Assembly: GCA_020444475.1 (NCBI GenBank)
Contig: JAHLKV010000002.1
Coordinates: forward strand, 186,001 to 250,000
Length of the DNA: 64,000 nucleotides
Direction of reading: 5' to 3'
From: a bacterium
GTDB lineage: Bacteria; Zixibacteria; MSB-5A5; GN15; FEB-12
A program made the translations under genes and the position numbers. Positions 56,444-64,000 of the stretch are shown in pieces; the stretch's first letter is position 1; each line of letters opens with the position of its first letter. The notes beneath the pieces were generated by a model. That model was not told where the DNA came from and ran no database searches. It saw only the letters and a list, made by a program, of their open reading frames with translations.

Positions 56444-58212
56444 ACCTGAACCCGGCCAACATCAACTCCCTGTGGGCTTCGCTCCTGATCGAAGAACTCA
56501 CCCGTCAGGACATCACGCATTTCTTCATCTCCCCCGGCTCTCGTTCGACGCCACTGACAGTCGCGGCGGCGCGGCATCCGAAGGCCGAGTCGGTTGTTCA
56601 TTTCGATGAGCGCGGAGCGGCGTTTGCCGCACTTGGTTATGCGCGTGGGGCCAGGCGGCCTGCCGCCTTGATTTGCACTTCGGGGACGGCAGTCGCCAAC
56701 TACCTTCCTGCGGTAGTCGAAGCGTACATGGACCGAGTACCGATGATACTGCTGACGGCCGATCGTCCGCCGGAACTGCAGGACTGCGGCGCCAACCAGA
56801 CCATCAAACAGCCGGGCATTTTTTCGCACTACGTCCGGCACGAGTTGAATCTGCCCTCCGCCGACACAAGCGTCCGGGCGACCGCTCTGCTTTCATTGAT
56901 TGATCGCGCCGTGCATTCCGCTAAGTCGATACCGGCCGGACCGGTGCATATCAACTGCCCCTTCCGAGAGCCGCTGGCGCCGGTTGACGATGGTCAGGAT
57001 TACACGGAGTATCTGAATGCTGTCGGGCAGTGGATGGAACAGACGTCGCCGTATACGTCAGCCGGACGGGAATCGAAGGCGCCCGACCGCGCCGACATGC
57101 ACACGCTGGCGGAGTCGATCAACGCAGCGAGTCGCGGTATCATCGTGGCGGGGAAGCTCGACTCCGAGTCCGAGCGCGACGCCGTGATCGAGCTCAGCGA
57201 GCGCATCGGCTGGCCGGTACTTCCCGATATCCAGTCCGGTCTGCGTCTCGGACTGGTTCATCCCAACGTGATCTCCAACTACGACCTTGTACTCTATTCG
57301 GACCAGGTGAAGCAACACCTCGCACCCGATTGCTGTCTGCACATCGGTGGGCGGCTCACGTCCAAACGCCTGCTGCAGTGGCTCGATCATGCCAAACCGA
57401 CGCAGTATATCATGGTCGATGGCGAGAAACGCGGCTTTGACCCGAACCACCAGGTGACGCTTCGTATCGATGCTTCTTTCGCCGCCGTTTGGACGGAACT
57501 GTCGAAACATACGACCGCGCGAGATGGCTCCGATCATCTTGTGCGCTGGCAAACGGCATCGGAGCGGACCCGGGAAGCGATCGCACATCTGATCGACACC
57601 GGCGAGTTGAACGAACCGTCGATCGCACATCTTCTCTCACACCTGATTCTCCCTCGTCACGCTCTCTGGCTGGCCAGTTCCATGCCTGTTCGATTGATGG
57701 ATATGTTTGGCGCCTGTACAGGCGAGATGGCACCGATTGGCGCCAACCGGGGGGCGAGCGGAATCGACGGTACGGTCGCTTCGGCGACCGGTCTTGCGCG
57801 TGGACTCGGACGACCAACCACCCTCTTGATCGGTGATCTCGCTCTATTTCATGACCTGAACTCTTTGTCGCTGGCTGCCGGGTCCCGGATTCCGATCACA
57901 GTCATTATCCTGAATAACGATGGTGGCGGAATTTTTGCGCTGCTTCCGATAGCCGAGCACCACGATGTGTTCGAGCGGTGGTTTGCCACTCCGCACGGAA
58001 TGACGTTCGCCTCAGCCGCCGATCAGTTTGGACTTCCCTACGAGCGCGTTGATACACTCGATGGCTTCCAGAAAGCATATCTGACGGCTCGCGACGCACG
58101 GCACTCTTCGATCATCGAAATCGCCTGTGACCGTGGTACAACGGTTGAGCTGATTCACAGAGTCGGACAGACCATGAGCACACTCTCCACGGACCAGAAG
58201 CCTCATGCCTGA
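56440..58212 (+). CDS. menD: SEPHCHC synthase (menaquinone step 2)
   Basis: A 590-residue ThDP-dependent enzyme that adds a succinic-semialdehyde unit from 2-oxoglutarate to isochorismate. FISPGSRSTPLTVAAARHP near the start, the ThDP Glu in HFDERGAAFAALGYAR, and the C-terminal GDLALFHDLNSL and ILNNDGGGIFALLP are MenD signatures. I use ATG 56440 (ATGA with menF stop). Length is normal. Confidence 0.95.
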   Translation: MNLNPANINSLWASLLIEELTRQDITHFFISPGSRSTPLTVAAARHPKAESVVHFDERGAAFAALGYARGARRPAALICTSGTAVANYLPAVVEAYMDRVPMILLTADRPPELQDCGANQTIKQPGIFSHYVRHELNLPSADTSVRATALLSLIDRAVHSAKSIPAGPVHINCPFREPLAPVDDGQDYTEYLNAVGQWMEQTSPYTSAGRESKAPDRADMHTLAESINAASRGIIVAGKLDSESERDAVIELSERIGWPVLPDIQSGLRLGLVHPNVISNYDLVLYSDQVKQHLAPDCCLHIGGRLTSKRLLQWLDHAKPTQYIMVDGEKRGFDPNHQVTLRIDASFAAVWTELSKHTTARDGSDHLVRWQTASERTREAIAHLIDTGELNEPSIAHLLSHLILPRHALWLASSMPVRLMDMFGACTGEMAPIGANRGASGIDGTVASATGLARGLGRPTTLLIGDLALFHDLNSLSLAAGSRIPITVIILNNDGGGIFALLPIAEHHDVFERWFATPHGMTFASAADQFGLPYERVDTLDGFQKAYLTARDARHSSIIEIACDRGTTVELIHRVGQTMSTLSTDQKPHA

Positions 58213-59011
58213 GAAGTCACCTCTACTCGCTTTTAATGATACGGGCGGCGAGGGTCGTCCCGTTCTGTTTCTGCACGGCTTCGCCGGCGACAGACGTGAC
58301 TGGGCCGACATCCGCGAGCGCCTGTCTGCCCCTGTCAGGGCCATCGCTGTCGATCTTCCCGGACACGGCGAAACCGGAATGATCGACGAAGAACACTTCG
58401 CAATGCCGAACTGCGCGTCAGCCGTACTTGCCGTTCTCGATCATCTGGATATTCACAACTGCGACCTGATCGCCTACTCCATGGGCGGCCGACTGGCCCT
58501 GTACCTTCTGGTCCACCATGGCGACAGATTCGGGCGAGCGATACTTGAGTCAACGACGGCGGGAATCATAGACGAGGAAGAACGCCGCGCCCGCTGCAAG
58601 CTCGACGAACAGCGTGCAGGCGAGATCGAGCGGAGCAGTCTGACCGCCTTTTTCATGAAGTGGTACGAGCAACCGATGTTTGCCGGGATGGGTCTTCAGC
58701 GCGACCGGTTCGAGAGCCTGCTGCAGCGAAGACTTGCGTGCCGTCGGGAAGGCCTGGCGCAATCGCTTCGTGCCATGGGGACCGGCGCACAGGCCCCCCT
58801 CTGGGACAGGCTTGGTTCCCTCGAACATAACATACTCTTCATCGCCGGGCAGCTCGACGGCAAGTTTCGGACTGTCGCAGAGCGTATGTCCGACTTGTGC
58901 CCGCACGCCGAACTGTGTATCATTCCCCGAAGCGGACATAACGTGCATTTCGAACAACCCGACCGCTTCTACACTGAAGTTGAATCGTTTCTGATATCGA
59001 GGAGAACATGA
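58205..59011 (+). CDS. menH: SHCHC synthase, alpha/beta hydrolase
   Basis: A 268-residue alpha/beta-hydrolase-fold lyase that removes pyruvate from the MenD product. The oxyanion region [13 protein letters not shown], the nucleophile Ser in [13 protein letters not shown], and the C-terminal His in [14 protein letters not shown] are visible. It overlaps menD by 8 bases and menB by 4. Operon position supports MenH over a generic hydrolase. Confidence 0.88.
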   Translation: MPEKSPLLAFNDTGGEGRPVLFLHGFAGDRRDWADIRERLSAPVRAIAVDLPGHGETGMIDEEHFAMPNCASAVLAVLDHLDIHNCDLIAYSMGGRLALYLLVHHGDRFGRAILESTTAGIIDEEERRARCKLDEQRAGEIERSSLTAFFMKWYEQPMFAGMGLQRDRFESLLQRRLACRREGLAQSLRAMGTGAQAPLWDRLGSLEHNILFIAGQLDGKFRTVAERMSDLCPHAELCIIPRSGHNVHFEQPDRFYTEVESFLISRRT

Positions 59012-59829
59012 CTGCAATTGCTTGGACCGAAGCCGGCCAGTTCACCGACATCAAGTACCACAAGTTCGACGGTATCGCCAGGATCACTATCAATCGACCG
59101 CAGGTACGTAATGCTTTCCGGCCGCTGACGGTGGTCGAGATGTCCGAAGCGCTGGCCGATGCACGCGAGGATCAGACGATCGGGGTGGTCATTCTCACCG
59201 GCGAAGGTGACAAAGCCTTTTGCTCCGGTGGTGATCAGAAAATACGCGGTGACTCCGGCTACAAAGATCAATCCGGCGTCCACCGCCTCAACGTGCTCGA
59301 CTTCCAGCGCCAGATGCGGACCTGTCCGAAACCTATCATTGCGATGGTCGCCGGGTATGCGATTGGCGGCGGCCATGTCCTGCATCTCATGGCCGATCTG
59401 ACAATCGCGGCCGACAACGCCATATTCGGACAGACCGGACCGAAGGTCGGTTCATTCGACGGCGGCTACGGCGCGTCGTACATGGCCCGCATTATCGGCC
59501 AGAAGAAAGCCCGTGAGATCTGGTTCCTCTGCCGCCAATACAACGCGCAGCAGGCACTCGAGATGGGACTGGTCAACACGGTCGTTCCGCTCGAAAAACT
59601 CGAAGAAGAGACCGTGCAGTGGTGCCGGGAGATTCTCGCCAATTCGCCGATCGCGATTCGTTGCCTGAAGGCGGCCCTTAACGCCGACTGTGACGGTCAG
59701 GCCGGATTGCAGGAATTGGCGGGCAATGCGACCATGCTCTTCTACATGACCGAAGAGGGACAGGAAGGGCGCAATGCGTTTGTCGAGAAACGCAAGCCTG
59801 ACTTCTCGAAGTACCCTCGTCGCTCGTAG
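59008..59829 (+). CDS. menB: 1,4-dihydroxy-2-naphthoyl-CoA synthase
   Basis: A 273-residue crotonase-fold enzyme that closes the second ring of the naphthoquinone. Signatures: [15 protein letters not shown], the substrate loop [11 protein letters not shown]-like sequence [20 protein letters not shown], and [18 protein letters not shown]. Coupled to menH by ATGA. Length and motifs match type-1 MenB. Confidence 0.95.
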   Translation: MTAIAWTEAGQFTDIKYHKFDGIARITINRPQVRNAFRPLTVVEMSEALADAREDQTIGVVILTGEGDKAFCSGGDQKIRGDSGYKDQSGVHRLNVLDFQRQMRTCPKPIIAMVAGYAIGGGHVLHLMADLTIAADNAIFGQTGPKVGSFDGGYGASYMARIIGQKKAREIWFLCRQYNAQQALEMGLVNTVVPLEKLEEETVQWCREILANSPIAIRCLKAALNADCDGQAGLQELAGNATMLFYMTEEGQEGRNAFVEKRKPDFSKYPRRS

Positions 59830-59844
59830 TAGTCAGCTCACACC

Positions 59845-60732
59845 ATGTCGATGTCGCCGATCAAAGTCTGGGCGCTCGCGGCCAGACCGAAAACACTCCC
59901 GGCTGCCATAGCGCCGGTGTTGATCGGCACCGTCATGGCCTATACCGACGACGGCTTTCATCTGCTCGCGGCCCTGGCCGCCATGTTCGGCGCCCTGCTC
60001 ATCCAAATCGGCACCAACTACGCCAACGACTACGCCGACTTCGTCAGAGGCTCTGACACCGCTGACCGGGTCGGCCCGACTCGTATCACCCAGGCCGGAC
60101 TGGTCAGACCGTCCGCCGTGCGCAATGCGGCGATACTTGCTTTCGGGTTCGCGTTTGTAATCGGGATCTATCTCGTCTATCGCGGCGGCTGGCCGGTGGC
60201 TGCGATTGGTCTGCTGTCGATCCTGTTCGGTGCGCTGTACACTTCGGGTCCGTTTCCGCTGGCCTACAACGGCACCGCCGACCTGTTCGTCCTGGTCTTC
60301 TTCGGACCAGTCGCGGTGGGTGGCACCTATTACGTGCAGACATTGACGATCACATCGCAGGTGGTGATCGCCGGTCTTGCCCCCGGCCTTTTCTCGGTCG
60401 CCATCCTGACCGTCAACAACCTTCGAGACATAGACAATGACCGCGCCGCCGGCAAACGCACACTGGCGGTGCGGTTTGGCCGAACCTTCGCCCGCGCCGA
60501 GTATATCGGCGCCGTCGCACTCGCCTGCCTCATTCCGGTCTACCTGTACGTGGTCGAGTCCGGGCCGATGACCGCCCTGGTGGCAACCGTTGCTTTCGTT
60601 CCGGCCCTCCTGCGACTGCCTGATATCTTTCACGGTTCCGGACCGATGCTTAACAACACCCTCGCTGCCACCGGACGGGTCCTGCTGATCTACAGTGTCT
60701 TGTTTTCCCTTGGTTGGCTGCGATGGATATAG
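59845..60732 (+). CDS. menA: 1,4-dihydroxy-2-naphthoate prenyltransferase
   Basis: A 295-residue UbiA-type membrane prenyltransferase with about eight helices. It joins DHNA to the polyprenyl tail. Asp-rich motifs are NYANDYADFVRGSDTADRV and NNLRDIDNDRAAGKRTLAV. It starts 15 bases after menB. The 3' end overlaps menC by 10 bases. Confidence 0.93.
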   Translation: MSMSPIKVWALAARPKTLPAAIAPVLIGTVMAYTDDGFHLLAALAAMFGALLIQIGTNYANDYADFVRGSDTADRVGPTRITQAGLVRPSAVRNAAILAFGFAFVIGIYLVYRGGWPVAAIGLLSILFGALYTSGPFPLAYNGTADLFVLVFFGPVAVGGTYYVQTLTITSQVVIAGLAPGLFSVAILTVNNLRDIDNDRAAGKRTLAVRFGRTFARAEYIGAVALACLIPVYLYVVESGPMTALVATVAFVPALLRLPDIFHGSGPMLNNTLAATGRVLLIYSVLFSLGWLRWI

Positions 60733-61820
60733 AGCAGTTTGACATCTACGCCTACCGGCTCCCGCTCAACCGACCTCTCGTCTTCGGCGGAACATCACAC
60801 TCCCAGCGCGAGGGACTGCTGGTTCGCCTGGCAAGCGGTGATTGCTTCGGCTGGGGGGAGATCGCTCCTCTTCCGAGCTTCAGCACTGAAGATATCGCTG
60901 TGGCGACTGACGCTGTTCAGCGACTCCGATTCTTACTGCGCGGCCAACCTGTACCTGACAATCTCGAAGAGCTCTCAGGTGGTTTCGACCGCTGGATTGG
61001 GAAGCAGGCGCTGCTGCCTTCGGTCCGCTTTGGATTCGAGTGTGCGGTGCTGATGATGATCGCCGGCTCGCGTGGTCTTTCGCTGGCCGGATTGCTGTCC
61101 GACCATCCACACGGCTATGCAGCAGTTAACGGACTGATTACTGCCGACGACGATCAGCTGTCCGAAGAGTTGATCCGGATACGGGACGAGCAGTACCGCA
61201 CGGTGAAAATCAAAGTGGGAAGCGCGTCGATCGAGCAGGACATCGTGCGCGTACGGACGGTCGCGGCGGGACTGGGCGGTCAGGTCGCACTGCGACTCGA
61301 CGCCAACCGGGCATGGGAGTTCGACGATGCGATTCGGTTCGCTGACGGCATCTCCGGTGTACCAATCGTCTATGTCGAAGAACCGCTCGCGGATCCTTCT
61401 CGCCTGCCTGAACTATCCGCACGAACCTCTCTTCCGATCGCGCTCGATGAGTCGATGTGCAGCCTCGATCCGGAAACACTTAACCCGTTTGATGGTCTGG
61501 CTGCAGTGATTCTCAAACCGATGCTGCTTGGAGGCGTGGAGCGGGCAATGCGCTTTGCGCGCCGGGCGATCGGTCTCGGCCTGACTCCGGTGGTCAGCTC
61601 GGCGGTTGAGTCAACGGTGGGTTCGGCGGCTCTGGTGCATCTTGCAGCCGCGCTCACAAGCGAAAGTATCCCGATCGGACTTGACACGCTACGCTGGTTT
61701 GACAGGCAACCGGTAGGCTTCCCGCTTCGTATAAGGAATGCCCGACTCCAGATTGAGGATGCCACTGCCGCGATGACATCGGTCGAGCTCAACCAGCTGC
61801 GTGAGGTTTGCGATGTCTAG
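60723..61820 (+). CDS. menC: o-Succinylbenzoate synthase
   Basis: A 365-residue enolase-superfamily dehydratase converting SHCHC to o-succinylbenzoate. Catalytic residues are recognisable: TVKIKVG (base Lys), LRLDANRAWEF, YVEEPL and IALDESMCS for metal ligands, and the second Lys in VILKPMLLGG. Start at ATG 60723 inside menA; the TTG at 60714 adds three residues only. It overlaps menE by 8 bases. Confidence 0.9.
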   Translation: MDIEQFDIYAYRLPLNRPLVFGGTSHSQREGLLVRLASGDCFGWGEIAPLPSFSTEDIAVATDAVQRLRFLLRGQPVPDNLEELSGGFDRWIGKQALLPSVRFGFECAVLMMIAGSRGLSLAGLLSDHPHGYAAVNGLITADDDQLSEELIRIRDEQYRTVKIKVGSASIEQDIVRVRTVAAGLGGQVALRLDANRAWEFDDAIRFADGISGVPIVYVEEPLADPSRLPELSARTSLPIALDESMCSLDPETLNPFDGLAAVILKPMLLGGVERAMRFARRAIGLGLTPVVSSAVESTVGSAALVHLAAALTSESIPIGLDTLRWFDRQPVGFPLRIRNARLQIEDATAAMTSVELNQLREVCDV

Positions 61821-63258
61821 CATACCGTGCCCGGTGCTCGAGGCTGCCCGGCGGTTCTGCGGCCACACCGCCCTGATCGACCGTGATCGAGCCCACTCCT
61901 TCGACAGCTTTGATCGTCAGACGCTCGCTCTCGCGGGCGAGCTGTCGAAGCTTGGTTATGGCGAGGGGGACCGGATCGCCTTCGTGTGCGACAATTCCGC
62001 CCTGATGGTGCTTGCTCTCTGTGCGTGTGTTCGTTCCGGCATTGTCTTCTCCCCCCTGAATATCCGCTGGCCGGAAGCGATGATTGTCCGAGCGCTGAAC
62101 CTCGTCAAACCAAAAGCTGTCGTCTCGCACTACACGTATGGGACATACGACTGCCTCGATCCCGCGAGATTGGAGGGCGCAATCGACTCCCCGCGCTCCT
62201 CGCCCATAGTCGATTCGCCCATCATGCGAGCAGCCGACCAGCCGGCAGGAATTGTCTTCACATCGGGAAGTTCCGGCGATCCGAAAGCCGCGCTGCTGAC
62301 GCTGGGCAATTTCTACTTCAATGCCGAAGGGTCGAACGACAACATTCCATTCGGCCCCGCCGATCGCTGGCTGCTCTCGCTGCCGCTGTATCATGTGGGC
62401 GGACTCGGAATCCTGTTCCGGGCGCTGCTCGGCGGCGGGAGTGTTGTGCTTCCCGAACGCGGCATGGAACTGACTGAGTCGATTCAGCGCTACCGTGTGA
62501 CTCATCTGTCGCTGGTCAGCACCCAGTTTCGCCGCTTGCTGGGAGATGAAAGCGCGCTTCGTGGGCGCTCCGCCCGGATCAAGGCGGTCCTGCTCGGCGG
62601 CAGCGCCATCCCGGACAGCCTGATCCGACGTGCCTGCTCGTACGAACTGCCGGTCTACAAAAGTTATGGCCTGACCGAGATGGCCTCGCAGGTCACAACC
62701 ACCGCCCCTGACGATCTGCCGATCCGTACCGACACCGCCGGGCGACCGCTCCCCTATCGCGACCTCCGTATCGGCGATGACAACCAGATCTTCGTCAAGG
62801 GGAAGACTCGATTCGCGGGATATGTCGACGGCGACTCGCTTGAGATACCTTTTGACGGCGAAGGCTGGTTTGCGACCGGTGATACCGGGCGGCTCAACGC
62901 CGACGGTTACCTGACGGTTTACGGTCGCCGTGACAACATGTTTGTCTCAGGGGGGGAAAACATTCAGCCGGAGCAGATTGAACGAGCGTTGTGCTCGCTG
63001 GATGATATCGAAGAAGTGATTGTCGTACCGGCGCCCGATCCCGAGTTTGACTTCCGACCGGTGGCGTTTGTGCGAACGGTCGGGAACGCCAACCTCGACA
63101 GAAACCGTCTTCGTACGGCACTGGAGCCGCTCCTGCCGCGATTCGCCATACCGGAGCGCTTCCTCTCCTGGCCCGATATCGACTCGTCCTCCGGCCTCAA
63201 GCCGTCGCGCGCGGCCTTCGCAGCTCTCGTCGAGAGCGAAGACATTACTCGAGACTGA
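61813..63258 (+). CDS. menE: o-Succinylbenzoate-CoA ligase
   Basis: A 481-residue acyl-CoA synthetase. The AMP-binding loop FTSGSSGDPKAALL, the KSYGLTEMASQV motif, TGDTGRLNADGYL and the GRRDNMFVSGGENIQPEQIE hinge are all present. It activates o-succinylbenzoate for MenB. ATG 61813 has GAGG six bases upstream within menC. Last gene of the men operon; it ends tail to tail with the thioesterase gene on the other strand. Confidence 0.93.
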   Translation: MSSIPCPVLEAARRFCGHTALIDRDRAHSFDSFDRQTLALAGELSKLGYGEGDRIAFVCDNSALMVLALCACVRSGIVFSPLNIRWPEAMIVRALNLVKPKAVVSHYTYGTYDCLDPARLEGAIDSPRSSPIVDSPIMRAADQPAGIVFTSGSSGDPKAALLTLGNFYFNAEGSNDNIPFGPADRWLLSLPLYHVGGLGILFRALLGGGSVVLPERGMELTESIQRYRVTHLSLVSTQFRRLLGDESALRGRSARIKAVLLGGSAIPDSLIRRACSYELPVYKSYGLTEMASQVTTTAPDDLPIRTDTAGRPLPYRDLRIGDDNQIFVKGKTRFAGYVDGDSLEIPFDGEGWFATGDTGRLNADGYLTVYGRRDNMFVSGGENIQPEQIERALCSLDDIEEVIVVPAPDPEFDFRPVAFVRTVGNANLDRNRLRTALEPLLPRFAIPERFLSWPDIDSSSGLKPSRAAFAALVESEDITRD

Positions 63259-63654
63259 CTACAGCTCTTCGAGTATCTCCACCAGTTCATCGGGAAGATC
63301 CCGTTTCTCACCGGTCTCGGCATCCACGCAAACGTGCACGGTTGACACCGAACCAACCTCGTCGTCATCGCTGGTAAAACGATAATTTAGTGTGAACGAC
63401 GAGTTCCCGATCCGGCCGGCCGACAATTCAACCACCAGCTCCTGCCCCACTTCCAGAGCTTCGGCGTAGTCGGCCTCAGCGTGAACGATTGGCAGAAGGT
63501 AGTCGCGCTCGACAATGATAGTAAGAAAGCTCAGGCCATTGTCGGACAGGAAGCTCTCGTAGCAGTCGTGCGCCATCTTGAACTGATTGGCGAAAAAGAG
63601 CAGCCCTGCGGAATCGGTGTCGTGCAGACGTACGGATGTTTCAAACTGGTACAT
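63259..63654 (-). CDS. 4HBT hotdog-fold acyl-CoA thioesterase, candidate DHNA-CoA thioesterase
   Basis: A 131-residue 4-hydroxybenzoyl-CoA-thioesterase-like protein. The active-site segment reads LHDTDSAGLLFFANQFKMAH, with the catalytic Asp, followed by HAEADYAEALEVGQELVVEL. Menaquinone synthesis needs hydrolysis of DHNA-CoA between MenB and MenA, and no other gene in the operon does this, so this convergent neighbour is a good candidate. It stops immediately after the menE stop. The general fold is firm; the substrate is inferred. Confidence 0.75.
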   Translation of the reverse strand: MYQFETSVRLHDTDSAGLLFFANQFKMAHDCYESFLSDNGLSFLTIIVERDYLLPIVHAEADYAEALEVGQELVVELSAGRIGNSSFTLNYRFTSDDDEVGSVSTVHVCVDAETGEKRDLPDELVEILEEL

Positions 63655-63770
63655 ACAAGTCCTTGTAAGATCGATTGTCGTTGGATTTCAATGAGGTAAA
63701 TAAAGGGAGTTTTGTTCGCCGTGCACAGCAAAAGTGTGAGGAAGTCGAGATTAATCGGATCGCACCGGCG

Positions 63771-64000
63771 CTATTTGGCTGCCGTGAGCACGAAATTGAT
63801 ATCGTTTACCACCGCGCCACCATCGATCGGTGCAACCTCGAACTCGATCTGCGCCGGAATCGACTGGTAGCCATACTGCTCCAGCTGGGCCGGATCGACA
63901 TAGGCGCGGTATTGCCCCGGAATCAGCCCCAGATAATAGAACTCACCATCGTTGAAACTGGTGACCTCGGTCACGGTCTCCTTCGACAGGTTATAGAGCA
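63771..64000 (-). CDS. C-terminal part of a large secreted protein, 5' end beyond window
   Basis: The frame stays open to the right edge, so only the last 76 residues are visible. They form beta-rich sequence (FNDGEFYYLGLIPGQYRAYV, then DPAQLEQYGYQS) of the kind found in carboxypeptidase-regulatory-like or SdrD-like domains that end fimbrial or outer-membrane assembly proteins. The stop lies at 63771. Family and role cannot be fixed from this fragment. Confidence 0.6.
   Translation of the reverse strand, partial: LYNLSKETVTEVTSFNDGEFYYLGLIPGQYRAYVDPAQLEQYGYQSIPAQIEFEVAPIDGGAVVNDINFVLTAAK

Noticed and set aside
59833-60633. 266-residue minus-strand frame opposite menA
   Set aside because: Composition is GC-shadow (Gly/Arg/Asp/Gln-rich); menA on the other strand is certain.

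Overview
The window reads as chromosomal DNA from an uncultivated, menaquinone-using bacterium of the FCB type. My best guess is the candidate phylum Zixibacteria or a close relative. This is inference from gene families (a geranylgeranylglyceryl-phosphate synthase family protein, DUF3098, DUF4388, a DUF4295-like small protein, a complete classical men operon) and not from a marker tree. TGA, TAA and TAG are all used as stops, and genes are packed with many 4-base ATGA/GTGA overlaps.

1-11.2 kb: a heavy-metal (Cu/Ag-like) efflux operon on the minus strand (CusC-like outer-membrane channel, a periplasmic protein with two TRASH/YHS-like metal-binding modules, a CusB-like adaptor with extra metal-binding domains, a long CusA pump, and a truncated TRASH-DUF2231 protein). 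Divergent from it is an NtrB/NtrC-type two-component pair, preceded by a near-perfect sigma-54 promoter and an upstream inverted repeat suitable as enhancer site.

11.3-44.5 kb: a large accessory block, probably an integrative element. Its right edge abuts, and overlaps by 9 bases, a tRNA-Asp gene through a large serine recombinase. Its left edge is not resolved. From left to right it holds (a) a minus-strand operon with a TerY-type vWA protein, a membrane PP2C phosphatase and a kinase-Zn-ribbon-FHA protein (a TerY-P triad), joined to a second Zn-ribbon vWA protein, a VirD4/TraG-like ATPase, a replication-relaxation family protein and a Zn-ribbon membrane protein; (b) a TPR-winged-helix regulator, a second replication-relaxation protein, a RuvC-like resolvase and an XRE repressor, divergent from a helix-turn-helix replication-type protein with a clear palindromic operator; (c) a type I restriction-modification operon split between hsdS and hsdR by four extra genes: a GHKL ATPase fused to a PD-(D/E)XK nuclease, a 63-residue stand-alone protein resembling the C-terminal tail of AlbA_2 proteins, and an IetA/IetS ATPase-subtilase pair, with an OB-fold/Cys-rich gene lacking a conventional start after hsdR; (d) DNA-processing genes (DUF932, Cas4/RecB-like nuclease, ssDNA-annealing-like protein, second VirD4-like ATPase); (e) a Pycsar pair (nucleotide cyclase and TM effector); (f) a ribbon-helix-helix protein coupled to the recombinase.

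44.5-64 kb: core chromosome. Two tRNAs (Asp, Val) are followed by a minus-strand cluster (recX, alaS, GGGP-synthase family, SIS-domain isomerase, O-antigen ligase, DUF3098), a plus-strand DUF4388 operon ending in a good terminator, a repeat-rich intergenic region, and a tightly packed menaquinone operon (menG-menF-menD-menH-menB-menA-menC-menE). A convergent hotdog thioesterase, which may supply the missing DHNA-CoA hydrolysis step, comes next. The window ends inside a secreted-type protein.

The most notable regions are the TerY-P triad wired to conjugation-type ATPase genes and the composite restriction/defence operon at 24-37 kb.
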